NCBI GenBank assembly: GCA_035654655.1
Contig: DASRWI010000044.1
Coordinates: 1-52,509, forward strand
DNA length: 52,509 bases
Direction: 5' to 3'
Origin: DASRWI01 sp035654655
Lineage (GTDB): Bacteria; Bacteroidota; Ignavibacteria; Ignavibacteriales; Ignavibacteriaceae
Each line of letters starts with the position of its first letter. Position 1 is the first letter of the stretch. The translations under genes and the position numbers were made by a program. Shown here one piece after another: positions 44,171 through 52,509 of the stretch. Below the pieces are notes generated by a model. It searched no databases. It worked only from the letters and a program-made list of their open reading frames with translations, and was not told the origin of the DNA.

Positions 44171-45097
44171 TTAGATTTTATTATTCAAAAAATTTTTTGC
44201 CATTAAGATAGCGCCATACTCCGGACTGTAATCTGGAGATTTAATATTTATATAAGGAAGCTGCTCTTTTATTTTTTGCCTGAAGGTATCAGAATAAACA
44301 TTAGTATTACTTATTAAGCCACCAATGAAAGCTACATCAAGAGTATCCTGATTTATCATTTTGTACATAGCTTTAAGGTGAAGTATTAATTCATCTGTTT
44401 CTGATTCTATTATATTTAATGCTTCTTCATCTTCAAGTTCTGCTGCTTCTAAAACTATTCTTGCAGCAGATGCTATATCAAAATTATTTTTATAAATTTC
44501 CGTTATCAATTGTTCAGGAGATTCAATCATAAATTTTTGCTGAAGAAGGTTTGAAATTAAAGTTTGATTTCCTCTACCATCAAATTGCTTTGCAGATGCT
44601 GCAAGACCTCTTCTGCCTATTACGTAACCACTTCCTTCATCACCTATAAATCTTCCGAATCCGCCAACTCTGTGGATGACTCCATTTTTATCTTTACCAA
44701 ACATAATAGAGCCGGTACCTGCTATAAGAATACTTCCCGGTTTACCTGAGAAAGCACCTTCAACAGCAATTCTTGCATCGCTTTCAACACGAAATTTAAG
44801 TGAAATATTTTTTGTTTTTAAATACGAATTAAATGCATTCTCAAGTTTTTCAGCATCAGTTCTTCTGCCTGCACCTGTGGTACCAAGTACTACAAAGCTA
44901 ATATCGTGGTAGGATATTTTCAATTTTTCTATGCATTCATCGATTAATTGGAGGAGAGTATCAGAAACAACTTCGGTGCCCAACATTAAAAAATTAGAAG
45001 GTCCACCAAAGCATTCATATTCTACATTACCATTTAAATCAGCAGCAATGCAATGGGTTTTAGTGCCGCCTCCGTCAATTCCGATTAAAAAACTCAT
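44171..45097 (-). CDS. BadF/BadG-type sugar kinase, probable GlcNAc/MurNAc kinase
   Basis: 308 residues of the ASKHA ATPase fold: GIDGGGTKTHCIAADLNGN (phosphate 1), VLGTTGAGR, SDARIAVEGAF, LIAGTGSIMFG (phosphate 2) with RVGGFGRFIGDEGSGYVIG, and VAFIGGLISNT (adenosine). These are the signatures of N-acetylglucosamine kinases of the BadF/BcrA group, including MurK of Clostridium, which phosphorylates both GlcNAc and MurNAc. As first gene of a cluster with AmpG-like permease, AmiE-like hydrolase and NagZ-like enzyme, it is the cytoplasmic entry step of peptidoglycan salvage. Confidence 0.88.
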   Translation of the reverse strand: MSFLIGIDGGGTKTHCIAADLNGNVEYECFGGPSNFLMLGTEVVSDTLLQLIDECIEKLKISYHDISFVVLGTTGAGRRTDAEKLENAFNSYLKTKNISLKFRVESDARIAVEGAFSGKPGSILIAGTGSIMFGKDKNGVIHRVGGFGRFIGDEGSGYVIGRRGLAASAKQFDGRGNQTLISNLLQQKFMIESPEQLITEIYKNNFDIASAARIVLEAAELEDEEALNIIESETDELILHLKAMYKMINQDTLDVAFIGGLISNTNVYSDTFRQKIKEQLPYINIKSPDYSPEYGAILMAKNFLNNKI

Positions 45098-45175
45098 ATT
45101 ACCTGATAAATTAAATAAAATAGATATTAAAAAATAGAAAAATCAATACAATTAAAAAACTTTTGGAGAATAATA

Positions 45176-45226
45176 ATGGTGAACCTTGAAAATAATTTTG
45201 TTATATTTTCTGCTCAAAAAGAATGA
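45176..45226 (+). CDS. Possible 16-codon leader ORF before the SufS-like gene
   Basis: ATG at 45176 is preceded by GGAG with good spacing (7-8 bases) and reads MVNLENNFVIFSAQKE before a TGA 9 bases ahead of the next start. The following gene's own ribosome binding site is poor, so translation may be coupled. The composition suggests no specific attenuator (no run of one amino acid). Low confidence that the peptide itself matters. Confidence 0.3.
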   Translation: MVNLENNFVIFSAQKE

Positions 45227-45235
45227 AAATTTTGT

Positions 45236-46708
45236 ATGGAATCCTTAGAAAAATATTTCGAAAAATTTAGAAATAATATAATTGGTATAAATAAAGAGTT
45301 TGAATCTCCTTATGGTATGAAAAAAATTATTTATGCTGATTGGATAGCAAGCGGAAGATTGTATTCTGAAATTGAAAAGAAAATGCTTGAAGTATTTGCA
45401 CCATTAGTGGGTAATACTCATTCTGAATCTTCTGAGACCGGCACTTATATGACATTATCCTACCACTATGCACACGATTATATTAAACGGCATTGCAATG
45501 CAGGTCCTGATGATATAATTATAAATGGTGGATTTGGAATGACTGCAGTTGTAAATAAATTTCAAAGAATATTGGGCTTAAAGGTTCCTGAACAATTAAA
45601 AGATTATCTGCATTTACCTGAAGAATTAAAGCCTGTTGTTTTTGTTACTCATATGGAGCATCATTCAAATCAAACATCGTGGCTTGAAACTATTGCTGAT
45701 GTTGTTTGTATTGAACCTGATGAAAAAGGGTTAGTAGATGTTAACTGCTTTAAAGAATTAATTAAAAATTATTCAGATAGACATCTTAAAATTGGTGCTT
45801 TTACTGCCTGTTCAAATGTTACAGGAATAGAATCTCCATATTATGAACTTGCAGAAATTATGCACGATAATGGCGGTTATTGCTTTATTGATTTTGCCTG
45901 TTCTGCACCTTATGTTAATATTAATATGCATCCGGATAATCCAAATCAAAAATTGGATGCTATATTCTTTTCACCACATAAATTTTTAGGTGGTCCGGGT
46001 ACTTCAGGAGTTTTAATTTTTGACAGCAAGTTATACCACAATAATGTTCCTGATAATCCGGGTGGTGGAACTGTTGATTGGACTAATCCGTGGGGACAGC
46101 ATAAGTTTGTTTCAAATATTGAATTAAGAGAAGATGGTGGTACTCCCGGATTTTTACAGGCAATCAGAATCGCTTTATGCATAAAGCTTAAAGAAGAAAT
46201 GGGTGTTGATAACATTATTAAGAGAGAACACGAACTTGTAAAAATTGCGATTAATGGATTAAGAAAAATTGAAGGTTTAAATATTCTTGCCGATAATGTT
46301 GAAGATAGATTGGGTGCAATATCTTTTTATGTAACAAACATTCATTATAATTTAATAGTTAAAATATTAAATGATAAATATGGAATTCAGGTAAGGGGAG
46401 GGTGTTCGTGCGCAGGTACATATGGTCATTACCTTCTACACGTTGATAGAAATAAATCTGCTCTTATCACTGAAAAAATAAACCACGGCGATTTATCTGA
46501 AAAGCCGGGATGGGTAAGAATGTCCTTGCATCCGACAATGACTAATGCAGAATTAGAATTTATAATCCAGGCAATCAAAGAGACTGTAAGCAATATAAAA
46601 GATTGGGAAAAAGATTATACTTATCTACCTTCTAAAAATGAGTTTATTAATAAGAACTCAAATGGAAGGGAAAAAGAGATAATTAAAAGTTGGTTTTCTT
46701 TAAACTAG
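45236..46708 (+). CDS. Class V aminotransferase, cysteine-desulfurase (SufS/NifS)-like
   Basis: 490 residues. PLP fold motifs are IYADWIASGRLYSEIE at the start, THMEHHSNQTSWLE (ring-stacking His), FTACSNVTG, CFIDFACSAP (PLP-binding Asp), FFSPHKFLGGPGTSG (Schiff-base Lys) and RGGCSCAG near residue 393, where SufS-type enzymes have the catalytic Cys. It is longer than SufS (about 406), with extra sequence after HVDRNKSA and a charged tail. No suf or isc genes are near, so a desulfurase or a lyase on another substrate are both possible. The cytidylate-kinase-like gene follows by 65 bases. Confidence 0.85.
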   Translation: MESLEKYFEKFRNNIIGINKEFESPYGMKKIIYADWIASGRLYSEIEKKMLEVFAPLVGNTHSESSETGTYMTLSYHYAHDYIKRHCNAGPDDIIINGGFGMTAVVNKFQRILGLKVPEQLKDYLHLPEELKPVVFVTHMEHHSNQTSWLETIADVVCIEPDEKGLVDVNCFKELIKNYSDRHLKIGAFTACSNVTGIESPYYELAEIMHDNGGYCFIDFACSAPYVNINMHPDNPNQKLDAIFFSPHKFLGGPGTSGVLIFDSKLYHNNVPDNPGGGTVDWTNPWGQHKFVSNIELREDGGTPGFLQAIRIALCIKLKEEMGVDNIIKREHELVKIAINGLRKIEGLNILADNVEDRLGAISFYVTNIHYNLIVKILNDKYGIQVRGGCSCAGTYGHYLLHVDRNKSALITEKINHGDLSEKPGWVRMSLHPTMTNAELEFIIQAIKETVSNIKDWEKDYTYLPSKNEFINKNSNGREKEIIKSWFSLN

Positions 46709-46773
46709 ATAATAATTAACCATTTATCTTAGCTTCTTTTCTGTGGTTAATCTAACTATTGAAAGGAGAAAAA

Positions 46774-47484
46774 ATGCTTACTCAAGGTGCATTTGAAAAA
46801 GCCAAACATTACTTGATGTCCCAATCCAGGACTGAACAACAGCAGTCTGTTCCTCATCCATGTATTACTATTTCCAGACAAACTGGTGCAGGTGCTGATA
46901 TTCTCAGTAAATATTTACTTGACTATTATAACAATAATAGAATGTCTGAGGAAAATGAGTGGATTGTTTACGACAAAAATATAATTGAAAAAGTTATAGA
47001 AGACCATCACCTCCCAAAAGCCATTTCAGAATTATTAAATGAAGAAAAACATTCCCATATTCAAACTTTGCTTAATGATTTATTAGGGGTCCCTAATTCT
47101 TATTCCCTTGTGCATAAAACTTCTCAGACGTTAATGCAGCTTGCAAAGATTGGTAATTGCATAATTATTGGAAGAGGTTCCAATATTGTAACAGCAGGAT
47201 TAGATAATGTTGTTCATATTAGATTGATTGCAAGTAAAGAAGATAGAATTAAACATGTTATGGACTTATACAAAATGAGTAAATCCGGGGCAGAAGATTT
47301 TATGTTAAAGGAAGACAACTTGAGAAGAAAATACTTGCAAGTTAGTTTTCGAAAAGACATAGAGAAGCCGGAAAATTATCATATGGTTTTAAACACTTCA
47401 ATGTTAAGTATGAATGAATGCAGAGAGTTAGTAGTTAAATTAACTTCGGATATTATTCGCACAGCAAGGGTAGTAGCTCATTAA
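46774..47484 (+). CDS. Cytidylate kinase-like family protein
   Basis: 236 residues from the ATG at 46774, which has AAGGAG seven bases upstream; a TTG at 46759 would add five residues and overlap that site. A P-loop-like start CITISRQTGAGADILSKYL replaces the usual GxxGxGKS and is typical of the cytidylate kinase-like family (PF13189 type). WIVYDKNIIEKVIEDHHLP, then CIIIGRGSNIV and VHIRLIASKEDRIKHVM follow. Function of this family is not settled; the bona fide Cmk is usually elsewhere. Its stop shares TTAA with the convergent MBL gene. Confidence 0.88.
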   Translation: MLTQGAFEKAKHYLMSQSRTEQQQSVPHPCITISRQTGAGADILSKYLLDYYNNNRMSEENEWIVYDKNIIEKVIEDHHLPKAISELLNEEKHSHIQTLLNDLLGVPNSYSLVHKTSQTLMQLAKIGNCIIIGRGSNIVTAGLDNVVHIRLIASKEDRIKHVMDLYKMSKSGAEDFMLKEDNLRRKYLQVSFRKDIEKPENYHMVLNTSMLSMNECRELVVKLTSDIIRTARVVAH

Positions 47485-48188
47485 TTTTTTGGCATATGAA
47501 CGAGGAAATATTCTTTAGCAGTTTTCCCTAAATTCATTGCTTCATTTATAGTCATATGGATGCCATCTGCTTCAGCTTCTTTATTTCCCGCTTCGATAAT
47601 TGCAAGGTCAGCATTTTTAACATTCTTAGCGAGTGTTTCGCAAAATGCAGTATCTCCACCATAGCAAATCTTTTTTTGACCATAAGTAAAATTAAATCCC
47701 AGTGACGGAACACTTTCTTTAGATTCTGAATGTTCCTTATGAACAACAGGGAAAGGTTTAACACTTACCTTTTTAACTTTTATTGAATGGAATTCAGATA
47801 TACCGTTTAAGTTTACATCGAAGGTAATTGATTTTCCATAAACTTTTTTAAAGGCATCATAAATAGTTTTAATTTCTTTACAGCCTTCAGGAAAGTAAAG
47901 GTTCAATGTATCTTTCTTATTCATCACCTTCAGGTAAGTGAATAATGACCACAAACCGCCAAGATGATCATGATGTCCGTGAGAAATAAAAATATGAGAA
48001 ATGTTAATGATATTTTTCGCACCAATTTCTACATTAAGGTCTCGTAAAATTCCATCACCTGGGTCAACAACAATATTCATATCGTCGGCTTTAATTAAAA
48101 TTCCTGTAGCAATGTTAGGGATAGAACAAAATATCTTTATAAAGAAATCATCTTTGGACCAGACCAGAGGATATTTTTGATTTATCAT
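47481..48188 (-). CDS. MBL-fold metallo-hydrolase (RNase Z-like)
   Basis: 235 residues from the ATG at 48188. The longer frame back to 48263 runs inside the fur gene and is unlikely; CAGGAA precedes the chosen ATG. Zinc motifs are ISHGHHDHLGGL (HxHxDH), VVHKEHSE, ICYGGDTAFC (Asp) and FLVHMPKN at the end. The small size and the GGDTAF block resemble the RNase Z/arylsulfatase-like and metal-dependent hydrolase group; the substrate is unknown. It starts one base after the fur stop, so the two are coupled. Confidence 0.88.
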   Translation of the reverse strand: MINQKYPLVWSKDDFFIKIFCSIPNIATGILIKADDMNIVVDPGDGILRDLNVEIGAKNIINISHIFISHGHHDHLGGLWSLFTYLKVMNKKDTLNLYFPEGCKEIKTIYDAFKKVYGKSITFDVNLNGISEFHSIKVKKVSVKPFPVVHKEHSESKESVPSLGFNFTYGQKKICYGGDTAFCETLAKNVKNADLAIIEAGNKEAEADGIHMTINEAMNLGKTAKEYFLVHMPKN

Positions 48189-48189
48189 A

Positions 48190-48633
48190 TTAATGTTTCC
48201 TGCATTCCTTATCGCTGCATCTGCCAAAAATATTAAAAGAGTAGCTGGATAGTTCGAAACCAAATTCTTTACTAATTTCTTCAGGAAGTTTTTTTAATTT
48301 TGGATTTGAGAATTCAATTATCTTACCGCAGTTTGTGCAAATCAAATGGTCATGATTTTGCTTTTTCATACTGCTTTCGTACCTGGTAAGGTTATCCCCA
48401 AAATTTCTTTTAACAAGTAAATCGCATTGTGCAAGAAGTTCTAAAGTATTGTAAACTGTTGCGCGGGAAACCTGAGATTGCTTATTCTTCATAATAATAT
48501 AAAGGTCATCTGCACCAAAGTGTCCTTCATATTCAATAGCAGCGTCTAATACTTCGAACCTTTCGGGAGTAATTCTGTTTTTACCTCTTTTAAGAAAATC
48601 GGTAAATAATTTTTCGGCTTTTTCTTTTTCCAA
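48190..48633 (-). CDS. Fur-family metalloregulator
   Basis: 147 residues. The only usable start is TTG at 48633, since an in-frame TGA lies three codons upstream and no ATG precedes the DNA-binding domain. Winged-helix part: RITPERFEVLDAAIEYEGHF and SQVSRATVYNTLELLAQCDL. The metal part has the HDHLICTNCGK motif (His ligands and first structural CxxC) and CSDKEC (second CxxC-like pair). It could be Fur, PerR or another member; the position downstream of feoAB favours iron control. The TTG start may keep levels low. Confidence 0.9.
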   Translation of the reverse strand: MEKEKAEKLFTDFLKRGKNRITPERFEVLDAAIEYEGHFGADDLYIIMKNKQSQVSRATVYNTLELLAQCDLLVKRNFGDNLTRYESSMKKQNHDHLICTNCGKIIEFSNPKLKKLPEEISKEFGFELSSYSFNIFGRCSDKECRKH

Positions 48634-48678
48634 TTTAAATCAAATTAAAAGTTAAATAAATATAGGAAAAATTAATTA

Positions 48679-50700
48679 TTAATTTATTCCTAAAAATCTA
48701 AGCCCGTTCACAGTTATAAACGTCATTATGTAAGCAGTTGAAGTAAAAACGATAAGCTGCAGCATTGGGATTCTCCATCCTCCGGTTTCTTTTCTTGAGA
48801 TTGCAATTGTAGATATACACTGCAATGCGAATATAAAAAATACTATTAACCCCAGAATAGTTGCCATTGTAAATAAGTCCTGATTAGTCCCTTCGATTTT
48901 TGCATTTTTCATCGCACTTAGAATGCTTTGCTGCAAATTATCACCATCCCCTGTAACTTTAAAAATCATTGCTAATGAGCTTACAAAGACTTCTCTGGCT
49001 GCAAAAGCAGATATAAGAGAAACACCAACTCTCCAATCCATTCCAATAGGTTCCATAACAGGCTGAATGAATTTACCTATCTGTGAAGCATAAGAGCTTG
49101 AGAGACGATCTGCCTGCTGCAATTGTACAATCTCATCTACAGTTTTTCCGGTTTCATTAACCTGAGGATTATAATTGGGAAAATAAGATAAGAACCAAAT
49201 TACTAATGATAAAATTAAAATAGTTGGGCCAGCACGTCTTACATAATGCTTTGCATTGTTTAAAGTATTATTAACGATGACCGATAGCTTTGGCATTCTG
49301 TATACAGGTAGTTCAAGGATGAAGGATGAGTTATCTTCTTCTTTTATAAATTTATCTTTAAACTTATTTACTATAGCAGCAATTACGACAGAGCTTGTTA
49401 TGCCAAAAATATAGATGCCTGCTAATATCAACCCGCCAATCCATTGACTATCACGAGGTGTAATGAAGCTAATTAGCAGTGCATAAACTGGTAATCTTGC
49501 ACTGCAGCTCATCAATGGAATAATAAAAATTGTAAGCAGTCTTTCTTTTCTGTTAGGAATAGTTCTTGCAGCCATAGTTGCCGGAATAGCACAAGCAAAT
49601 CCTGAAAGCATAGGCACAAAAGATTTACCATTTAATCCGATTTTAGATAAAGGTTTATCAATAAGCATTGCACCTCTTGCAAGATAACCGCTATCTTCAA
49701 GAACGCCGAGAATTAAGAAAAGAATTAAAATCTGAGGAACAAAGACCAATACAGAGCCGGTTCCGCTTATAAGTCCATTTGAAATTAAATCACCAAACCA
49801 ATTATTACCTAATAATATTACTGCACCTTCTGAAAGAAATGCAAAGAAGGAATCCACAATATCCATTAATGGCTGCGATACCCAAAAGATTGAAGTAAAA
49901 GTAGCTGCCATTATTAAAAAGAAAATTATAATTCCCCAAAACCTATGAAGAAGAATACTATCAATCTTCATAGAATGATGGTCAAGATTATTCCTGTTAT
50001 TTTTAATTTTATTTAGTTGCTGATTTGCGTGGTTTAATTTTTTATCAGGTACTTTTTCAATAAGAACTTTATTTTCAATTTCACCAATCTCTTTAAAAAT
50101 TTCTACCAGGGAATGCTTTTCAGTAACTAAATAGGGAAGAGGGTCATTTTTCCCCATCAATAAAACATCTTTTAAATTATGTTTTAAAACTTTTAAAAGT
50201 TCAGAAATACCATCACCATTTCGGCTGTCAATTTTAACGCAAGGACAACCTAATTCATTTTCTAATTGTTTAGTAGAAATTTCTTTCCCTTTTTTGCTTA
50301 GCAGATCATTCATTGTTAAAGCAACAATTATTTTGAAGTTAGATTGTATTAGCTGTTTAGCTAATAATAAATGGCGTGATAGCTGGCTTGCATCAATAGA
50401 AACAACCAATAATTCAGGAGAGCCATAAACAGGATGATTATAAATAGACTCAATAGAAACCTTTTCATCAGGAGAAACAGGGATTAAGCTGATAATACCG
50501 GGGGAGTCCAGTAAATTAGCTCTTATCCCGAATTTATCCATAACTTTGGCAATTGAGTAATCAACAGTAGAGCCGGGATAATTTACCGTCTTATAATGTT
50601 TACCACTAAGATAATTAAAAAGAGTAGTCTTGCCTGAATTTGGTGAACCTACTAAAGTTATTAATGGTAAGGTATCCACCATTTCAGATGTAGGAGTCAT
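48679..50700 (-). CDS. feoB: Ferrous iron transporter FeoB
   Basis: 673 residues from the ATG at 50700, whose ATGA overlaps the feoA stop; a TTG at 50715 is the longer alternative. The N-terminal G domain has GSPNSGKTTLFNYLSG (G1), the NYPGSTVDYS switch (G2), LLDSPGI (G3) and a TMND at G4. Gate domains follow: two repeated helical modules with FVPQILILFLILGVLEDSGY and ARGAMLIDKPLSKIGLNGKS, then the second with RAGPTILILSLVIWFLSYFP and AAREVFVSSLAM. Imports Fe2+ across the inner membrane with GTPase gating. Confidence 0.97.
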   Translation of the reverse strand: MTPTSEMVDTLPLITLVGSPNSGKTTLFNYLSGKHYKTVNYPGSTVDYSIAKVMDKFGIRANLLDSPGIISLIPVSPDEKVSIESIYNHPVYGSPELLVVSIDASQLSRHLLLAKQLIQSNFKIIVALTMNDLLSKKGKEISTKQLENELGCPCVKIDSRNGDGISELLKVLKHNLKDVLLMGKNDPLPYLVTEKHSLVEIFKEIGEIENKVLIEKVPDKKLNHANQQLNKIKNNRNNLDHHSMKIDSILLHRFWGIIIFFLIMAATFTSIFWVSQPLMDIVDSFFAFLSEGAVILLGNNWFGDLISNGLISGTGSVLVFVPQILILFLILGVLEDSGYLARGAMLIDKPLSKIGLNGKSFVPMLSGFACAIPATMAARTIPNRKERLLTIFIIPLMSCSARLPVYALLISFITPRDSQWIGGLILAGIYIFGITSSVVIAAIVNKFKDKFIKEEDNSSFILELPVYRMPKLSVIVNNTLNNAKHYVRRAGPTILILSLVIWFLSYFPNYNPQVNETGKTVDEIVQLQQADRLSSSYASQIGKFIQPVMEPIGMDWRVGVSLISAFAAREVFVSSLAMIFKVTGDGDNLQQSILSAMKNAKIEGTNQDLFTMATILGLIVFFIFALQCISTIAISRKETGGWRIPMLQLIVFTSTAYIMTFITVNGLRFLGIN

Positions 50701-50918
50701 ACAATCTTTATGCAACGTGCTTCACTTTTACGAATAGCTATTAAAGAACCTCTTACAGCAAAAGCCAAAGGGTCGTTAAAAGCTGACATTGTTATCAATT
50801 CAATTTCCTGTCCCGGTGTAAAGCCAACTTCTAAAATTCTAACTGAAGAAGGATGAGTTATATCAATATCATTTATCGTAACTTTTTCACCATATTTTAA
50901 ATCTGCTGCGGTTCTCAT
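50697..50918 (-). CDS. feoA: FeoA, cytoplasmic partner of FeoB
   Basis: 73 residues, an SH3-like fold with the FeoA core RILEVGFTPGQEIELITMSA and the closing DPLAFAVRGSLIAIRKSEA (the family's GxxxALR-like turn). It precedes feoB with a 4-base overlap. FeoA binds FeoB and is needed for full iron uptake. Confidence 0.95.
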   Translation of the reverse strand: MRTAADLKYGEKVTINDIDITHPSSVRILEVGFTPGQEIELITMSAFNDPLAFAVRGSLIAIRKSEARCIKIV

Positions 50919-50940
50919 AATTTCCTGGTTTTAAAACTTA

Positions 50941-50957
50941 TTTAGATTTAGTCTACA
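50941..50957. promoter_or_regulatory. Weak inverted repeat upstream of feoA, possible metal-regulator operator
   Basis: TTTAGATTTAGTCTACA contains TAGA/TCTA arms around a 5-base centre, 22 bases before the feoA start. It resembles the general form of iron-regulator boxes but does not match a Fur or DtxR consensus well. Confidence 0.3.
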
Positions 50958-51188
50958 TAAAAATAGATGCAAAATACAATATTGTCAAGAAGAATTTTCC
51001 TCTTTTGTTGAAAAAATTTATAAAACATATTTTTATCTTTAAAAATTAAGTTATAAATTGAACTCAAACCGATAAAATTCATTTTTTCTCAATTAATAAT
51101 GAGTTTGTCACTATTAATTAAGAAGTATAAATATAATTTTATCTACTAATTAATTTTACATTGAACTAATTTACATAGGAAAAATTTT
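50958..51188. other. Divergent intergenic region between feoA and citrate synthase
   Basis: AT-rich sequence holding both promoters. Upstream of gltA, TTGTCA (51105-51110) and TAAATA (51128-51133) are 17 bases apart, a possible housekeeping promoter. No gene or repeat seen. Confidence 0.4.
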
Positions 51189-52466
51189 ATGGAATCCGCA
51201 AAATTGTTACTTGACGGGAAAGAATATACTCTTCCTGTCTTTGTTGGAACAGAAGGGGAAGTTGGTATTGATATTTCAAACTTGCGTAATCAATCCGGTG
51301 CTGTTACATTAGATTCAGGATATGGCAATACCGGTTCTTGTAAAAGTTCAATAACATTCATAGATGGTGAGAAAGGAATTCTTCAATATAGAGGTTACCC
51401 AATTGAAGAGCTTGCAAAAAATTCACATTTCCTTGAAGTAGCATACCTGCTTATTTACGGTTCATTACCTAAAAAAGAAGAGTTTGATAATTTTCAAAAA
51501 CAAATTATCTACCATAGCCTGCTTCACGAAGATATGAAGAAGTTTTTGGAAGGATTTCCATACCAGGCTCATCCTATGGGTGTTTTATCTGCTATGATTG
51601 CATCTCTGTCAGCTTATTATCCTGAAATAGATTATAAGAATGATGTTGAATTAAATATCATCCGTCTTATAGCAAAGATTAAAACTATTGCTGCATTCTT
51701 CTATAAAAAATCTATTGGTCAGCCTTACGTTTATCCAAAAAATAAATTATCATATACTGCAGATTTATTACATATGATGAAGGCAGTTCCTGCAGAGGAT
51801 TATGAGGTACCAAAAGTATTATCAGATGCTTTGGATATGATTTTAATTCTTCACGCAGACCACGAACAAAATTGCAGTACCTCAACAGTAAGAATGGCAG
51901 GAAGCAGTCAGGCAAATTTATTTGCTACAATGTCTGCAGGTGTTAATGCTCTTTGGGGACCATTGCACGGTGGTGCAAATCAGGAAGTTCTTGAGATGCT
52001 TGAACATATTAGACAAGATAACAGTGACTACAAGAAGTACATCAATATGGCAAAGGATAAAGCATCCGGATTTAAATTGATGGGCTTTGGTCATAGAGTT
52101 TATAAAAACTTCGATCCAAGAGCAAAAATTTTAAAAGAATCTGCTGATAAAGTATTAGATTCTTTAGGTGTTAATGATCCGCTTCTTGATATTGCAAAAA
52201 ATCTTGAACGAATTGCGCTTGAAGACCCATTCTTTGTAGAAAGAAAATTATATCCTAACGTAGATTTTTATAGTGGAATCATCTATAGAGCAATGGGAAT
52301 TCCAACCAATATGTTTACAGTAATGTTTGCAATAGGAAGATTACCTGGATGGATAGCTCAATGGAAAGAATTGAGAGATGATACATCAACAAGAATTTAC
52401 AGACCTCGCCAAATCTATACCGGAGCAACTAAGAGAGAATATACTCCAATAGATAAAAGAAAATAA
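51189..52466 (+). CDS. gltA: Citrate synthase (type II)
   Basis: 425 residues, the size of the hexameric E. coli-type enzyme. Hallmarks are the N-terminal TLDSGYGNTGSCKSSITFID, GILQYRGYPIEEL, ILHADHEQNCSTSTVRMAGS, the active His in GPLHGGANQEV, GFGHRVYKNFDPRA with the second active His, and VDFYSG with the catalytic Asp. It joins acetyl-CoA and oxaloacetate in the TCA cycle. AGGA lies 9 bases before the ATG. Not in an operon with other cycle genes in this window. Confidence 0.97.
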   Translation: MESAKLLLDGKEYTLPVFVGTEGEVGIDISNLRNQSGAVTLDSGYGNTGSCKSSITFIDGEKGILQYRGYPIEELAKNSHFLEVAYLLIYGSLPKKEEFDNFQKQIIYHSLLHEDMKKFLEGFPYQAHPMGVLSAMIASLSAYYPEIDYKNDVELNIIRLIAKIKTIAAFFYKKSIGQPYVYPKNKLSYTADLLHMMKAVPAEDYEVPKVLSDALDMILILHADHEQNCSTSTVRMAGSSQANLFATMSAGVNALWGPLHGGANQEVLEMLEHIRQDNSDYKKYINMAKDKASGFKLMGFGHRVYKNFDPRAKILKESADKVLDSLGVNDPLLDIAKNLERIALEDPFFVERKLYPNVDFYSGIIYRAMGIPTNMFTVMFAIGRLPGWIAQWKELRDDTSTRIYRPRQIYTGATKREYTPIDKRK

Positions 52467-52478
52467 TTAGTTTATTAA

Positions 52479-52509
52479 ATGAAAAAAGTACAGGCTGTTC
52501 CGAATTTGG
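52479..52509 (+). CDS. Possible 5' end of a glutamate formimidoyltransferase gene (truncated)
   Basis: ATG at 52479, 12 bases after gltA, opens a frame reading MKKVQAVPNL to the window edge. Glutamate formimidoyltransferases begin with a very similar (M-x-K-I/V-V-x-x-V-P-N-F-S-E-G) motif, so the match is suggestive, but ten residues are too few to be sure. An alternative is that GTACAGGCTGTTCC is the left arm of a terminator whose other half lies outside. Confidence 0.35.
   Translation, partial: MKKVQAVPNL

Overview
The window is AT-rich, with a G+C content of roughly one third judged by eye. It encodes many exported proteins carrying Bacteroidota-type features: type IX secretion (T9SS) sorting domains with PNPFNP motifs, PorV/PorQ-family barrels, a GldM-like periplasmic protein, lipoproteins and curlin-repeat proteins. 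Together with ordinary Shine-Dalgarno sequences at some genes, this points to a member of the Ignavibacteria (Ignavibacteriota) or a near relative in the FCB group. The assignment is inferred from gene content; no rRNA is present. I saw no tRNA, rRNA, CRISPR array or intact transposase.

Layout. 1-2235 (-): 5' part of a secreted M28 peptidase. 2403-5580 (+): purL and a YihY-type membrane protein. 5577-13720 (-): a sigma-54-type response regulator, a beta-propeller lipoprotein and a complete curli-type operon (CheW-like, LysM-CsgE, CsgF, CsgG with an added barrel, then two curlin-repeat subunits). The curli operon is preceded by a near-consensus -24/-12 promoter and three copies of an inverted repeat placed like enhancer sites. 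13908-14768 (-): EamA transporter. 14880-24953 (+): a tightly packed eleven-gene run with polysaccharide deacetylase, glycosyltransferase, radical SAM protein, outer-membrane protein, M50 protease, lipoprotein, macro-domain protein, exported propeller, two PorV-like barrels and an inositol-phosphatase-family enzyme. 24950-30170 (-): a possible energised trans-envelope machine consisting of a four-helix membrane protein, a GldM-like protein, two tandem paralogous envelope proteins and one more membrane protein.

30407-36537 is mixed: GH13 hydrolase, TlpA-like thioredoxin lipoprotein, a small-hairpin repeat cluster, DUF2905, a lone receiver protein, a PorV-like barrel and a T9SS cargo protein. 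36583-39151 (-): gpmI and an SMP-30 lactonase-like protein. 39216-45097 (-): a muropeptide-salvage cluster (BadF-type sugar kinase, AmpG-like permease with a large insert, AmiE-like serine hydrolase, NagZ-like GH3). 45236-47484 (+): SufS-like aminotransferase and a cytidylate-kinase-like protein. 47481-50918 (-): feoA, feoB, a Fur-family regulator and an MBL hydrolase. 51189-52466 (+): citrate synthase, followed by what may be the first ten codons of a formimidoyltransferase gene.

The most interesting points are the possible sigma-54 control of the curli operon, with an orphan NtrC-type regulator encoded just downstream of it, and the GldL/GldM-like or MotA/ExbB-like operon with duplicated envelope proteins.
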